DNA from: an uncultured Prevotellaceae bacterium
GTDB taxonomy: Bacteria > Bacteroidota > Bacteroidia > Bacteroidales > Bacteroidaceae
Assembly (NCBI GenBank): GCA_902762565.1
Contig: CACWOS010000034.1
Span: 1 to 56,908, forward strand
Direction of reading: 5' to 3'
Length of the DNA: 56,908 bases
Part shown: positions 29,118 through 36,478 of the stretch, in pieces
Layout: every line of letters starts with the position of its first letter
How positions within the stretch are numbered: the stretch's first letter is position 1
The notes under the pieces: generated by a model
What the model was told of the DNA's origin: nothing
The model's database searches: none
The model's input: the letters and a program-made list of their open reading frames with translations, nothing else
Made by a program: the position numbers and the translations under genes

Positions 29118-31676
29118 ATCCTTGTCAGCACTCGAGTTTCCTACCATCAGTTCATATTTTCCTGGCACCACGCGTATGGTGTTGGTTTTCATATCCCAAC
29201 CCTCAAAGCGTTCGCGTGGGAAGTCAATATCGACAGTCTTTTGTTCGCCGGCCTTCAGCGCCACACGCTGGTAGGCACGCAGGGTCTTCAGCGGACCTTC
29301 TTTGTCAGCCGTGTTACGTATGTACACTTGCACCACTTCCGTGCCGTCCACATGACCAGTATTCTTCACCGTCACGCGTACCTTGTTATTTTTATAGACG
29401 GGTTTGCCGATGTCAAACGTGGTATAGCTCAGTCCATAACCAAAGGGGAACAGTGCGTCGCCCTTGAAGTAGCGGTAGGTGCGATTCTTCATCGTGTAGT
29501 CGAGGAAGTCAGGCAGGTCGTTGGTACTCTTATAGAACGTGATGGGTAGTTTCCCGCTGGGATTCACCTTGCCGAAAAGCACGTCGGCAACGGCCGTGCC
29601 ACCTTGTTCGCCAGGGTACCACGCTTGTACGATGGCATCGCACGACTCCAACTCTGGGGTCATGGCGATAGCCGAGCCAGAACAGTTGACGAAGACCACT
29701 TTCTTGCCAGCTTGATGCAACATGGCCAGCACGTCGCGCTGCGACTGTGGCAGTTCGATGCTGGTGCGGTCGCCACCCTTGAAACCAGGTTCGCTGACCT
29801 TCATCTCCTCGCCCTCTAGGGTGGGAGCGATACCACCTACGAAAATGACGCTTTCGGCTTGTCCGATGTTAGCCAGCAACTCTTGTGAGGTAGGTGAAAA
29901 TCTGTGTTTGATGTCGAAGTTCAGTGCGGCATAGCCGTCCTCCTGACCATAGTCTATCTGTATGCGATAGTGTTCTCCGGCTTTTACTTTCAACTCCCTC
30001 TTGTCGCCCTGTGTACGGTGGCGCACTTTCCAGATGTCTACGATGGTGTCACCGTTGACTATCAGACGCAGCATATCGTCAGCACTAATGTCGAACAGCA
30101 GCGTCTCGTCACGTGTCGGCTTGAAGGTGCCATCCAGACGTGCAGAGAAATTCTCCAACTCCACGCCAGGAGCAAATACGGTATTACCGCCATTGTTCAG
30201 GTGGATGGGCTGACGCAGGTTGACGGTAGTCACGGGTTGCCCCTTCATCTGCATATTGTTCCAGAAAATGGCCTGCATACCAGGATTGCCTAATGGGTCG
30301 ATCATTTCATTGAAGCGGCTCTCATACGACTCGTTACGTGTCAGGCCGCAACCCTGTACGAAGCGTACGTCACCCACCTGTTGACGGATGCCGTCGAGGA
30401 TAGTGACTGTTTCGGTGGGTGAACCAGCGTAGTTGCCCCATTGCATGACGGCATCGTTGGCGTTCTGTCCCAACACAACGACTTTATCATCCTTGGAAAG
30501 TGGCAAGACACCGTTATTCTTTAACAGGACGATGCTTTGGCGAGCCATGTCAAGTGCCAATTGCTTGTGCGCTTTAGAGGCAACGATGTCTTCAGGAATC
30601 TTCGTCCATTCTACTAACTCGTCTTTGTCGAAGTCACCCAGTTCGAAGCGGGCTACGAGCAGTCGTTTCAGACTGGTATTGATCTGTGCCTCTGTGATGT
30701 CACCACGCTTGACGGCCGCTGGCAGATTTTTGTAGATGCTGCCACACTCCACGTCGGTACCTGCCAAAACGGCTTTGGCTGAAGCCTGTATGCCATCCTT
30801 GGCTACGTTGTGCCATTGGGGCAGGAAGTCGCGTATGGCACCACAGTCTGAGCAGATGAGTCCCTCGAATCCCCATTCGTCGCGCAGAATCTGTTGTTCG
30901 TAGCGGTTCTGAGCGCAGCAGGCTTGTCCGTCGATACGTTGATAGGCGCACATCACCTCAGCTACCTTACCTTCCTGTACCAGTGCCTTAAAGGCAGGCA
31001 GATAGGTTTCCCATAGGTCTCGCTCGGGCAAATCCTCGATGTTAAAGGTGTGACGGTTCCATTCTGGTCCGCTGTGTACGGCAAAGTGTTTGGCACAGGC
31101 CAAGAGCTTTTTGTATTTTCTAGATTCTCTAGAATCTCTAGACTCGCTAGAAAAACTCTGTCCTTGCAGGCCGTTCACCACGGCCAGTCCCATCTTTGTG
31201 GTCAGGTAGGGGTCTTCACCGTATGTCTCCTGTCCGCGTCCCCATCTTGGATCGCGGAAGATGTTGATGTTGGGTGTCCAGAACGATAGACTTTGATAGC
31301 GCTTGATATCGCCAGAGCGTTTCGCCTGTTGGGCTTTTACACGCGCCTCATCGCTGACAGCCGTAAATACTTGGTACAGTAGGGCATCGTTCCACGAGGC
31401 GGCCATTGCCATTGTGATGGGAAACACCGTAGCAAAGCCGTTTCGGCCCACGCCATGCAGCGCCTCGTTCCACCACTGGAACTGGGGGATGCCTAATCGC
31501 GGTATGGCTGGCGATGAGTCCATCATCAGCTTGACTTTCTCTTCTAGTGTTAAGCGGCCTAACAAGTCTTCAGCACGCTGTTCTGCTGTCAGGTTTGGAT
31601 TTTGGTACGGTAATGACTGCGCCATCAACACAGTTGTAGTCAGTGTCAGTAGGGTAGTTAAAAGTAGTTTTTTCAT
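29088..31676 (-). CDS. Glycoside hydrolase family 3, secreted beta-glycosidase
   Basis: An 862-aa exported enzyme with signal peptide MKKLLLTTLLTLTTTVLMAQ. The GH3 N-terminal TIM-like domain holds FWTPNINIFRDPRWGRGQETYGEDP, KHFAVHSGPEWNRH and the nucleophile Asp about 277 in GLICSDCGA. A PA14-like insertion (about 450-600: TFKPTRDETLLFDISADD, IQIDYGQEDGYAALNFD) interrupts the second domain, and a fibronectin-III-like domain ends the protein. This layout is typical of beta-xylosidases and beta-glucosidases. A four-unit SR(D/E) repeat (about 175-187), coded by a 9-bp tandem repeat, lies in a loop of the first domain. Confidence 0.93.
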   Translation of the reverse strand: MKKLLLTTLLTLTTTVLMAQSLPYQNPNLTAEQRAEDLLGRLTLEEKVKLMMDSSPAIPRLGIPQFQWWNEALHGVGRNGFATVFPITMAMAASWNDALLYQVFTAVSDEARVKAQQAKRSGDIKRYQSLSFWTPNINIFRDPRWGRGQETYGEDPYLTTKMGLAVVNGLQGQSFSSESRDSRESRKYKKLLACAKHFAVHSGPEWNRHTFNIEDLPERDLWETYLPAFKALVQEGKVAEVMCAYQRIDGQACCAQNRYEQQILRDEWGFEGLICSDCGAIRDFLPQWHNVAKDGIQASAKAVLAGTDVECGSIYKNLPAAVKRGDITEAQINTSLKRLLVARFELGDFDKDELVEWTKIPEDIVASKAHKQLALDMARQSIVLLKNNGVLPLSKDDKVVVLGQNANDAVMQWGNYAGSPTETVTILDGIRQQVGDVRFVQGCGLTRNESYESRFNEMIDPLGNPGMQAIFWNNMQMKGQPVTTVNLRQPIHLNNGGNTVFAPGVELENFSARLDGTFKPTRDETLLFDISADDMLRLIVNGDTIVDIWKVRHRTQGDKRELKVKAGEHYRIQIDYGQEDGYAALNFDIKHRFSPTSQELLANIGQAESVIFVGGIAPTLEGEEMKVSEPGFKGGDRTSIELPQSQRDVLAMLHQAGKKVVFVNCSGSAIAMTPELESCDAIVQAWYPGEQGGTAVADVLFGKVNPSGKLPITFYKSTNDLPDFLDYTMKNRTYRYFKGDALFPFGYGLSYTTFDIGKPVYKNNKVRVTVKNTGHVDGTEVVQVYIRNTADKEGPLKTLRAYQRVALKAGEQKTVDIDFPRERFEGWDMKTNTIRVVPGKYELMVGNSSADKDLKQILVNIK
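31119..31154. repeat. In-frame 9-bp tandem repeat inside GH3
   Basis: [TG]CTAGAnnn occurs at 31119, 31128, 31137 and 31146. As codons on the minus strand it gives SSE-SRD-SRE-SRK. Nine bp equals three codons, so the frame is kept. Confidence 0.85.
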
Positions 31677-31720
31677 TAATAAATTTGTCTTAGAATATAG
31701 TTCGTATTACAATTCGCTTG

Positions 31721-31728
31721 CAAAGTTA
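31721..31728 (-). promoter_or_regulatory. -7 element for GH3
   Basis: TAACTTTG (minus), 44 bp before the GH3 ATG. Confidence 0.5.
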
Positions 31729-31807
31729 CGAAATGTTGAGCACAAAACAAAGAAACGTATTTCTTTTTTCATTTCAAACGTTTACGTAGATTTTTCGCTG
31801 CTTATTG

Positions 31808-31838
31808 GTTGATTGTTGCGGAAAACGTTGTATCTTTG
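31808..31838 (+). promoter_or_regulatory. Promoter of the DUF1593 stub, GTTG-N19-TATCTTTG
   Basis: GTTG at 31808-31811 and TATCTTTG at 31831-31838. The promoter survives although the gene behind it is truncated. Confidence 0.55.
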
Positions 31839-31868
31839 CATTGACAAACAAACTACTCGTTCATAAAT

Positions 31869-32027
31869 ATGTTTAAAAAACTCGTTATCGAGTCGTTCGT
31901 ACTGTTGGCAGTCTTAGGACTGCTGACAGCTACGACGGAAGCAAATGCCCAGCAGTTGTTACAAATGCGCCCACGTGTGCTAATCAGTACTGATATCTAT
32001 TCTTATCAATCAAGCTGTTCCTTTTGA
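31869..32027 (+). pseudogene. Truncated start of a DUF1593-type secreted protein
   Basis: A 52-codon frame. A signal peptide (MFKKLVIESFVLLAVLGLL, ending ANAQ) is followed by MRPRVLISTDI, the typical first strand of DUF1593 (nucleoside-hydrolase-like) secreted proteins, where a GGTDPDD segment should come next. Here it runs into unrelated codons and stops. The rest of the gene (several hundred residues) is missing, which points to a deletion or insertion junction near 32000. Confidence 0.6.
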
Positions 32028-32090
32028 GGCCTACGAATGATTTTATTTTTGTGCATTTAGGCTTATTGTGAAAAAAAAGATGCTGAATGC

Positions 32091-32121
32091 TTGCAAATTT
32101 TCAAAAAATGATGTAACTTTG
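32091..32121 (+). promoter_or_regulatory. Orphan promoter TTG-N20-TAACTTTG
   Basis: TTG at 32091-32093, 20 bp, TAACTTTG at 32114-32121. No normal gene follows; it faces a 26-codon ORF and the nested palindrome. Confidence 0.55.
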
Positions 32122-32151
32122 CAAGTGAATAATCTACAGTATTGTAACAAC

Positions 32152-32232
32152 ATGTACAAGAAACCATTGAGAATAGTAAACACTAGGTCTGACGTGACCG
32201 TGACATGTGACAGTATGACGGCTGTTTTCTGA
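32152..32232 (+). CDS. Possible 26-aa ORF before the nested palindrome
   Basis: The frame reads MYKKPLRIVNTRSDVTVTC, then DSMTAVF and stop. It starts about 30 bp after an orphan promoter, and its last codons form the left arm of the outer inverted repeat. It could be a leader peptide, the stub of a deleted gene or chance. No family is recognised. Confidence 0.25.
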   Translation: MYKKPLRIVNTRSDVTVTCDSMTAVF

Positions 32233-32312
32233 AACCTCTCGCGTACCGCGCGCGTATACGCGGTACGCGAAGACTTTATATTTTCTACCGTCATACCGTC
32301 ATACTGTCATAC
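32208..32312. repeat. Nested inverted repeat with triple 8-mer
   Basis: The outer arms TGACAGTATGACGG (32208-32221) and its exact complement (32296-32309) enclose an inner perfect 12-bp stem TCGCGTACCGCG (32239-32250) / CGCGGTACGCGA (32259-32270) with an 8-nt loop. The right outer arm lies in three tandem [CT]GTCATAC units (32289-32312). Confidence 0.85.
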
Positions 32313-32354
32313 AATATCTCGAAGTAGTTACCTTTGGCGTGTCAAAAGACTGAT

Positions 32355-32490
32355 ACTTTCGACCTGTTCCGACGTTTCCTTCCATCCGTTCCGACGTCAT
32401 CTACGACCCGTTCCGATGATACTTTAGGGGGGTAAAGTATCGCATCTACGACCGCAAAGTGACGTACCTTCGGGCGATAAGTGACGTCCT
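32355..32490. repeat. GTTCCGACG / CATCTACGACC repeat field with G-loop hairpin
   Basis: GTTCCGA[CT]G occurs three times, CATCTACGACC twice and AAGTGACGT twice in about 130 bp. In the middle, GATACTTTA (32418-32426) and TAAAGTATC (32433-32441) form a perfect stem with a loop of six G. No coding function is evident. Confidence 0.6.
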
Positions 32491-32571
32491 TTGCGTCAAT
32501 CGACCTATGAAGTGTTTCTGGGTGTTAGATTAGAGAATGTTTCGATAATCACCAAATAATAATGCAGAAAA

Positions 32572-32603
32572 TTTGGAAGGAAAGATAAAAATACCTATCT
32601 TTG
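32572..32603 (+). promoter_or_regulatory. Promoter of the aldo/keto reductase gene, TTTG-N20-TATCTTTG
   Basis: TTTG at 32572-32575, then exactly 20 bp, then TATCTTTG at 32596-32603. Confidence 0.75.
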
Positions 32604-32661
32604 CGGTTGAAAAAGAACTAAAAACGAAAATGTGTACCACACAAAGACGAGACAATCAAGT

Positions 32662-34029
32662 ATGAAGAAGGATAGTAATGACATGAGCAGGCGACAGTTC
32701 CTGCAGAAGTTGGGCTTTGGTGCCGGTTCAGCGTTGGCTATGATGGCTATGGATCCGCTGAATGTGTTGGCGGGCAATACCCCGAGACCGAAAAACTTAA
32801 GGTATGACGCTGATGAGAACAAAATGACGTATCGCGTGCAGCACGGCTCGGGTGAGAAGATTTCACTGCTGGGTTTCGGCATGATGCGTCTGCCTGACGA
32901 TCAGACGGCGGTAGATGAGCTGGTGGACTATGCCATAGCGCACGGTGTGAACTACTTTGATACGGCACCGATGTATATGGGTGGCCGTTCGGAAGTGCTG
33001 ACGGGTAATACGCTGAGCCGATTCCCCCGAGAGAAATTCCATATAGCGACGAAGATGTCGAACCAGAACCGTCGGCTGTGGAGCTTTGATGATTCGAAGC
33101 GGATGTACGAGCAGTCACTGGAACGCCTCAAGGTGGACTATATAGACTACTATCTGTTACACAGTATTGGTGGCGGTATGGACTCGCTGAAGGGCCGCTT
33201 CCTGGATAATGGTATCTTAGACTTCCTGTTGAAGGAACGCGAGGCAGGACGCATTAAGCATCTAGGATTCTCGTATCATGGTGACGTGCGTGACTTCGAC
33301 TGGTTGCTGGACCATCAGGACGAATACCACTGGGACTTCGTGCAGATTCAGATGAACTTCCTGGACTGGCGACATGCTTCGATTCGTCAGGGGCGCCGAC
33401 ATGATGCAGATGCGGAGTACCTGTATGACAAGCTGGAGAAAAAAGGCGTGCAGGCTGTGATTATGGAACCATTACGAGGTGGTGCCTTCGGGCGTATGGC
33501 ACAGGAACTGACCGACCAGTTGAAGGCCGTACGTCCCAACGACAGTACAGCCCGTTGGGCTTTTCGTTGGGTGGGCTCATATCCCAATATCCTGACGACG
33601 CTGAGTGGTATGAACCGTATGGACCATCTGGTAGACAACGTTGAGACGTTCTCGCCTTTGGAAGTGTGTTCGGAGGCTGAAAACAAGCTACTGGCAGAAA
33701 TCGCTGACCAGATGGCGGGCTTCCCCACCATTCCGTGTACCACGTGCGAATATTGCATGCCCTGTCCTTATGGTGTCAACATCCCGGGCAATTTTGCCTA
33801 TTATAATGAAGCTGTCAATGAGCATATCCTGCCATTGCCCGACAAACAGGCTGCCGACTATATGAAACGTAAGGAACAGTTTGCCGAGGGACTGCGCAAG
33901 GCCTTACCCGATGTGTCTAAATGGGCTAATCAGTGTACGGATTGTGAGGCTTGTCTGCCGAAGTGTCCGCAACAGATTCGCATTCCGAACCAGATGGCAA
34001 GAATTGTAGAAACGTTGAGACGTAAATAA
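32662..34029 (+). CDS. Tat-exported aldo/keto reductase with C-terminal 4Fe-4S region
   Basis: A 455-aa oxidoreductase. A twin-arginine signal (MSRRQFLQKLGFGAGSALAMMA) is near the start. The aldo/keto reductase barrel covers about 50-330 (LLGFGMMRLP, NYFDTAPMYMGG with the catalytic Tyr, DYIDYYLLHSIGGG). The C-terminal 110 residues carry CTTCEYCMPCPYGVNIP and CTDCEACLPKCPQQIRIP, cysteine sets fit for two 4Fe-4S clusters. The start at 32662 is preferred over an in-frame ATG 30 bp upstream because the Tat region follows directly. The substrate is unknown. Confidence 0.88.
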   Translation: MKKDSNDMSRRQFLQKLGFGAGSALAMMAMDPLNVLAGNTPRPKNLRYDADENKMTYRVQHGSGEKISLLGFGMMRLPDDQTAVDELVDYAIAHGVNYFDTAPMYMGGRSEVLTGNTLSRFPREKFHIATKMSNQNRRLWSFDDSKRMYEQSLERLKVDYIDYYLLHSIGGGMDSLKGRFLDNGILDFLLKEREAGRIKHLGFSYHGDVRDFDWLLDHQDEYHWDFVQIQMNFLDWRHASIRQGRRHDADAEYLYDKLEKKGVQAVIMEPLRGGAFGRMAQELTDQLKAVRPNDSTARWAFRWVGSYPNILTTLSGMNRMDHLVDNVETFSPLEVCSEAENKLLAEIADQMAGFPTIPCTTCEYCMPCPYGVNIPGNFAYYNEAVNEHILPLPDKQAADYMKRKEQFAEGLRKALPDVSKWANQCTDCEACLPKCPQQIRIPNQMARIVETLRRK

Positions 34030-34034
34030 AAAAT

Positions 34035-34065
34035 GAAGCTCAGGTCATGTGACTTGAGCTTCTTT
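34035..34065. terminator. Bidirectional terminator between AKR and tRNA
   Basis: GAAGCTCA (34035-34042) pairs with TGAGCTTC (34055-34062), with GTCA/TGAC inside. TTT follows on the plus strand, and a run of six T follows on the minus strand, so it can end both the reductase and tRNA transcripts. Confidence 0.7.
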
Positions 34066-34067
34066 AG

Positions 34068-34140
34068 TTGCGGAGGCAGGACTCGAACATGCGACCTCCA
34101 GGTTATGAGCCTGGCGAGCTACCAACTGCTCCACTCCGCG
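34068..34140 (-). tRNA. Initiator tRNA-fMet (anticodon CAT)
   Basis: A 73-nt cloverleaf with all arms: acceptor CGCGGAG/CTCCGCA, D arm GAGC...GCTC, anticodon stem CCAGG/CCTGG with loop CTCATAA, T loop TTCGAGT. Position 1 C faces 72 A without pairing and position 11-24 is A-U, both marks of initiator tRNA. Two oddities: the 29-31/39-41 pairs are AGG/CCT and not the usual three G-C pairs, and the T stem (GCATG/CCTGC) has a T-C mismatch at 52-62. CCA is not encoded. Confidence 0.93.
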
Positions 34141-34163
34141 ATGTTTTTTTTCTTAAGCGGGTG

Positions 34164-34171
34164 CAAAGGTA
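34164..34171 (-). promoter_or_regulatory. -7 element for the tRNA
   Basis: TACCTTTG (minus), 23 bp before the tRNA 5' end. Confidence 0.55.
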
Positions 34172-34251
34172 CGACTATTTTTTGAAACTGCCAAATATTT
34201 TGCATAAAAATCGTAAATTATTAGTAATTTTGTTGTTTTTGAGTCGAAATA

Positions 34252-34283
34252 TTTGGTCGTTTGCTCGGTTTTTCTTACTTTTG
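34252..34283 (+). promoter_or_regulatory. Promoter of the tetR-type gene, TTTG-N20-TACTTTTG
   Basis: TTTG at 34252-34255, 20 bp, TACTTTTG at 34276-34283. Confidence 0.65.
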
Positions 34284-34332
34284 CACACTATAAGACCATT
34301 GTGCAATTAGTAAATGATGGAGATTTAGAGAC

Positions 34333-34923
34333 ATGTCAGTATCAAAAACACGTCAGAAGTTAGTGGATGTGGCACGCCAGTTGTTTGCCAAAAACGGACT
34401 GGAGAGTACTACGATGAACGACATTGCCACGGCCTCGGGTAAGGGACGTCGTACCCTTTATACTTATTTTAAGTCGAAGGAAGAAATCTACTATGCTGTG
34501 ATTGAGGGCGAGTTGGAACGTTTGAGCGACAAACTCGACGAGGTGGCAGCACGCAAGATTCGTCCGCAGGATAAAATCATCGAGCTGATTTATACGCATC
34601 TGAGCATGATTCGTGAGACGGTGGTACGTAATGGTAACCTGCGTGCTGAGTTCTTCCGTAACATCTGGATGGTAGAGAAGGTGCGTAAGCATTTCGATGA
34701 TGCAGAGATTGAACTATTCCGTAAGGTGTATACTGAAGGCAAGGAGGACGGTGAGTTCGATATTGACAACGTCGATTTGGTGGCTGACATTACGCACTAT
34801 TGTATCAAGGGACTTGAAGTACCTTATATTTATGGACGCATTGCACACGGCATGCGCGAAGAAGACACCAAACCACAGGTGGCAAAGGTGGTGTATGGTG
34901 CCTTGGGTAAGTTTACTAGATAG
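34333..34923 (+). CDS. TetR/AcrR family regulator
   Basis: A 196-aa repressor-type protein. The N-terminal helix-turn-helix is TTMNDIATASGKGRRTLYTYFKSKEEIYYAVI (about 25-57); the C-terminal helical ligand domain has no recognisable subgroup. It lies 26 bp before fabG in the same direction. It may control fabG or fatty-acid genes, but this is only inferred from adjacency. Confidence 0.88.
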   Translation: MSVSKTRQKLVDVARQLFAKNGLESTTMNDIATASGKGRRTLYTYFKSKEEIYYAVIEGELERLSDKLDEVAARKIRPQDKIIELIYTHLSMIRETVVRNGNLRAEFFRNIWMVEKVRKHFDDAEIELFRKVYTEGKEDGEFDIDNVDLVADITHYCIKGLEVPYIYGRIAHGMREEDTKPQVAKVVYGALGKFTR

Positions 34924-34949
34924 TTTTTATTATATATAAATAAAGAATT

Positions 34950-35687
34950 ATGGGATTATTAGAAGGAAAGACAGCACTGATTACTGGTGCTGCACGCGGT
35001 ATCGGAAAGGCTATCGCATTGAAGTATGCCTCTGAGGGCTGTAACATTGCATTCACCGATTTGGAAGTGAACCTAGAGACTGAGCAGGAAATTGCTGCTC
35101 TGGGTGTCAAGGCAAAGAGTTATGCCTCGAACGCTGCCGATTTTGCTCAGACCGAGGAGGTTGTGAAGGCTGTCAAGGAAGAGTTTGGTTCTATCGATAT
35201 TCTGGTTAACAACGCTGGTATCACTAAGGACGGTTTGATGTTGCGCATGACTGAACAGCAGTGGGACGCTGTGATTGCCGTTAACCTGAAGAGTGCATTC
35301 AACTTCATTCATGCTTGTGTACCTGTGATGATGCGTCAGCGTGGCGGTTCTATCATCAATATGGCATCGGTTGTAGGTGTACACGGTAACGCTGGTCAGG
35401 CTAACTATGCCGCTTCAAAGGCAGGTTTGATAGCCCTCGCCAAGAGTATCGCTCAGGAGATGGGCCCCAAGGGTATCCGTGCCAACGCCATTGCCCCAGG
35501 CTTCATCGAAACCGCTATGACGGCTGCACTGCCTGAGGAGATTCGCGAGCAGTGGAAACAGAAGATTCCCCTCCGTCGCGGTGGCAAGGTCGAGGATATC
35601 GCTAATGTAGCTACTTTCCTGGCTTCTGATCTATCAAGCTATGTCAGTGGTCAGGTGATTCAGGTTGATGGCGGTATGAACATGTAA
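34950..35687 (+). CDS. fabG: 3-oxoacyl-ACP reductase FabG
   Basis: A 245-aa short-chain dehydrogenase that reduces 3-oxoacyl-ACP with NADPH in fatty-acid elongation. It has TGAARGIGKAIALKYA (nucleotide loop), NNAGITKDGLMLRM, NMASVVGVHGNAGQANYAASKAG with the Ser-Tyr-Lys set, PGFIETAMT and the C-terminal YVSGQVIQVDGGMNM. The match to FabG is close over the full length. TetR and RluA genes flank it on the same strand. Confidence 0.92.
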   Translation: MGLLEGKTALITGAARGIGKAIALKYASEGCNIAFTDLEVNLETEQEIAALGVKAKSYASNAADFAQTEEVVKAVKEEFGSIDILVNNAGITKDGLMLRMTEQQWDAVIAVNLKSAFNFIHACVPVMMRQRGGSIINMASVVGVHGNAGQANYAASKAGLIALAKSIAQEMGPKGIRANAIAPGFIETAMTAALPEEIREQWKQKIPLRRGGKVEDIANVATFLASDLSSYVSGQVIQVDGGMNM

Positions 35688-35721
35688 TCAATTGATAATT
35701 GAAAATTGATAATTGATAATT
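35688..35721. repeat. AATTGATAATTG spacer before rluA
   Basis: Repeated ATTGA(T/A)AATTG units fill the whole gap from the fabG stop to the rluA ATG, as before pth at 28078-28110. Confidence 0.6.
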
Positions 35722-36423
35722 ATGGAAGTCGTCTACGAGGACAACCATATTATAATAGTTAACAAACAGAGTGGGGAGATCGTACAGGGTGATAAAACTG
35801 GCGATCGTCCCCTTTCTGATATCGTAAAGGACTATATCAAGGAGAAGTATCAGAAACCTGATGCTGTGTTCCTTGGTGTGGTGCACCGCTTGGACCGTCC
35901 CGTCAGTGGTCTGGTGGTTTTTGCCAGAACTTCTAAAGCACTTGCCCGTCTTAACAAGATGTTTGCTGAGGGACAGGTGCATAAAACTTACTGGGCGATA
36001 GTAGGTAAGATGGAAGAAGGAAAATGTAAGATGGAAGAGGATGGGGAATGGCATACGCTAGAGAATTGGATAGTGCGTAATGAGCAGCAAAATAAGAGTT
36101 ATGCCTACGACCATGAGGTGCCTCGCTCGAAGAAAGCTGTGCTGCGCTACCGTCTGATAGCCCATTCCGACCGTTATTGCTTGTTGGAAGTGCAACTGAT
36201 GACAGGCCGTCACCATCAGATTCGTTGTCAACTTTCTACGATGGGTTGTCCTATCAAGGGCGACTTGAAGTATGGTGCCAAGCGCAGCAATCCCGATGGC
36301 AGCATATCACTGAATGCTCATCGGATAGAGTTTATTCATCCTGTCTCTAAGGAAAAGATATGCCTTGAATCGTCCTTGCCAGACGATAATTTGTGGCAAA
36401 CATTAAAAAAAACGGTAAAATAG
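35722..36423 (+). CDS. RluA-family pseudouridine synthase
   Basis: A 233-aa enzyme that isomerises uridine in rRNA or tRNA. The catalytic motif is VHRLDRPVSGLVVFARTSKA with Asp about 58; TGRHHQIRCQLSTMGCPIKGDLKYG follows. It has no S4 domain, as in the short RluA/TruC-like group. ATG at 35722 is preferred over the TTG three codons earlier. Residues about 95-108 (KMEEGKCKMEEDGE) are a 7-residue repeat coded by a 21-bp duplication that looks like intergenic repeat DNA. Confidence 0.9.
   Translation: MEVVYEDNHIIIVNKQSGEIVQGDKTGDRPLSDIVKDYIKEKYQKPDAVFLGVVHRLDRPVSGLVVFARTSKALARLNKMFAEGQVHKTYWAIVGKMEEGKCKMEEDGEWHTLENWIVRNEQQNKSYAYDHEVPRSKKAVLRYRLIAHSDRYCLLEVQLMTGRHHQIRCQLSTMGCPIKGDLKYGAKRSNPDGSISLNAHRIEFIHPVSKEKICLESSLPDDNLWQTLKKTVK
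36005..36038. repeat. In-frame 21-bp-offset repeat inside rluA-type gene
   Basis: GTAAGATGGAAGA occurs at 36005-36017 and 36026-36038, seven codons apart, giving KMEEGKC-KMEEDGE. Confidence 0.75.
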
Positions 36424-36446
36424 TTTCATATTTCCTTTTTTTCTAC

Positions 36447-36454
36447 TATTTTTG
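36447..36454 (+). promoter_or_regulatory. Possible -7 element for tamB
   Basis: TATTTTTG, 24 bp before the tamB ATG. The -33 region is poor (TTTC), so it may be weak. Confidence 0.4.
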
Positions 36455-36478
36455 CAGTGTCTTTGCAAAGATAATAGT

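Larger units (their letters stand above)
32028..32571. other. Gene-poor scar with palindromes and repeats
   Basis: No long gene is supported in about 540 bp. Contents: an orphan promoter (32091-32121) with a 26-codon ORF, a nested inverted repeat with a triple 8-mer (32208-32312), and a GTTCCGACG/CATCTACGACC repeat field with a 9-bp hairpin (32355-32490). Confidence 0.6.

Noticed and set aside
32043-32294. 83-codon minus-strand frame
   Set aside because: It crosses the nested palindrome and the orphan promoter and has no coding signature.
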